Source: Candidatus Nomurabacteria bacterium
Lineage (GTDB): Bacteria > Patescibacteriota > Saccharimonadia > Saccharimonadales > UBA7683
Reading direction: 5' to 3'
NCBI GenBank assembly: GCA_020631865.1
Contig: JACKGS010000005.1
Location: forward strand, 1-32,183
Length of the DNA: 32,183 nt
The notes under the pieces were generated by a model. That model was not told where the DNA came from, made no database searches, and was given only the letters and a program-made list of their open reading frames with translations. This document shows, in pieces, positions 31,282 to 32,183 of this stretch; positions within the stretch are counted from its first letter, which is position 1, and each line of letters opens with the position of its first letter. Made by a program: the position numbers and the translations under genes.

Positions 31282-32183
31282 TTATGTCGCATTGTCCGCT
31301 AAAGTTGGGATTGTAATAGTAAAAGTAGTGCCTTTATTTAATTCACTTTCTAACGTGATTTGCGCATGAATAAGATGTGCTAATTTAGCTGTAACGTATA
31401 AACCTAGCCCTGTACCGCTACTTTCTCTTGTTCTGTAGTCTTCAGAACGGAAAAACTTCTCAAATACACGTTTTTGATCTGATTTACTTAGTCCAATTCC
31501 AGTGTCTGAGACGGAAAATACAGCATCACCCTTAGTGTTAGATCTTGCATGAACTAGAACTGTCCCCTTGGCGGTGTATTTTATTGCGTTTGTTACAAAG
31601 TTTTGGAGTATTTCTTTCAAGTACAGTTCTGATGTGACTATATTTTTTGCGTCACTCGCACATGTGACAGTTAGTTTTAGATTTTTGTCTTTGGCACTTC
31701 TTGAGTAGTTTAGGTCGATTTCTTCTATTACTTCTGATAGGACTATCTCTTTAATATCTAGCTTTATGTTGGTTCGCTCTGCCCTTGAAAGTGTAGCAAG
31801 ATCATTGATCATATTTGATAAAAAGATTACTTGGTCATGCGCTTCATTGAGGCTATCAGTTACTATTTGTGGACTCTTATTCTTATTAGTTATGTATATG
31901 GCGTTACCAAGATTCCCTTCCGCTATTGCTAGCGGTGTTCGGAGTTCATGACTAATAACACTAATAAATTCATCACGTTCATCTTCTAGAGATTTTTCTT
32001 TGGTAATATCACGCATAAGAATGATATAACCGGATTCAAGATTTTCTCTAAAACCAAGTTTCACAGGTGCGGCGTTAATGTAAATATTGATAGTATCTTT
32101 TGGAGCAAATTCATGAACATAATCAGTAGTTGTTATTCCAGAGTTGGCGTCTTCGAGCATATCAAAAAGCTTAACTTGTTTAT
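31282..32183 (-). CDS. Sensor histidine kinase, N-terminus outside the window
   Basis: Partial gene: the frame stays open to the window edge, so the Met at 32160 is probably internal. The visible part starts with the end of a PAS domain (FAPKDTINIYINAAP, then GYIILMRDITKEKS). It continues with the HisKA dimerisation domain (H-box ISHELRTPLA) and an HATPase domain: N-box ILQNFVTNAIKYT, G1 SDTGIGLS, F-box FEKFFRS and G2 GTGLGLYV. All catalytic boxes are intact. Its response regulator and sensing part are not in the window. An intrinsic terminator follows. Confidence 0.9.
   Translation of the reverse strand, partial: KQVKLFDMLEDANSGITTTDYVHEFAPKDTINIYINAAPVKLGFRENLESGYIILMRDITKEKSLEDERDEFISVISHELRTPLAIAEGNLGNAIYITNKNKSPQIVTDSLNEAHDQVIFLSNMINDLATLSRAERTNIKLDIKEIVLSEVIEEIDLNYSRSAKDKNLKLTVTCASDAKNIVTSELYLKEILQNFVTNAIKYTAKGTVLVHARSNTKGDAVFSVSDTGIGLSKSDQKRVFEKFFRSEDYRTRESSGTGLGLYVTAKLAHLIHAQITLESELNKGTTFTITIPTLADNAT

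Overview
The window reads as a stretch of a Patescibacteria (CPR) chromosome, most likely Saccharibacteria (TM7). This placement is an inference. It rests on AT-rich, densely packed DNA, TGA used as an ordinary stop, a class-F-like sortase beside Asn/Ser/Thr-rich surface proteins, a PaaX/Cas2-like orphan regulator, an S23-type four-helix-bundle protein, a thymidylate kinase-ThyX fusion, and an L1 protein with an N-terminal extension. No rRNA, tRNA, CRISPR array or transposase was seen.

Region 1 (1-5.2 kb) is a cell-surface locus. A secreted, membrane-anchored Asn-rich protein (199-714) is followed by a sortase (744-1487). Opposite them lie a 700-residue repeat protein (3590-1488), a 196-residue secreted two-repeat protein (4308-3718), and a membrane protein (4999-4400) preceded by a short basic ORF (5203-5027). 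Three of these proteins share one repeat module: TGPxSxN, then an NNN/VN stretch, then SGxAxVxxNTxGGxAxTGxAxN. I consider this the most likely undescribed system in the window. Region 2 (5.4-11 kb) holds an unknown protein, a Crp/Fnr-type regulator, a divergent OpgC-like acyltransferase / acyl-activating ligase pair, an AI-2E family transporter, and a Cas2-like regulator gene with the same palindrome on both sides.

Region 3 (11-19.8 kb, all minus) is an information-processing cluster: dnaX-dnaB, a GT39-like membrane glycosyltransferase, ybaB, a four-helix-bundle gene between inverted repeats, recR, a P-loop kinase, a DHH phosphoesterase and cysS. Several of these genes overlap by ATGA. RecR and DnaX both lack their Cys4 zinc modules. 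Region 4 (19.8-22.4 kb) has a conserved unknown protein, rplJ-rplL behind a leader with a terminator/antiterminator arrangement, and two small unknown genes behind a second, riboswitch-like leader.

Region 5 (22.4-27.4 kb) has a GGDEF protein, the dcd / tmk-thyX-thyX thymidylate operon, and a ParB-fold / HAD pair. Region 6 (27.4-32.2 kb) is secE-nusG-tyrA-like-rplK-small ORF-rplA, preceded by a sensor histidine kinase that runs off the window edge. Many genes have good Shine-Dalgarno sites, but a second group has a TATACT-like -10 box only 6-9 nt before the start codon, which suggests leaderless or near-leaderless mRNAs.
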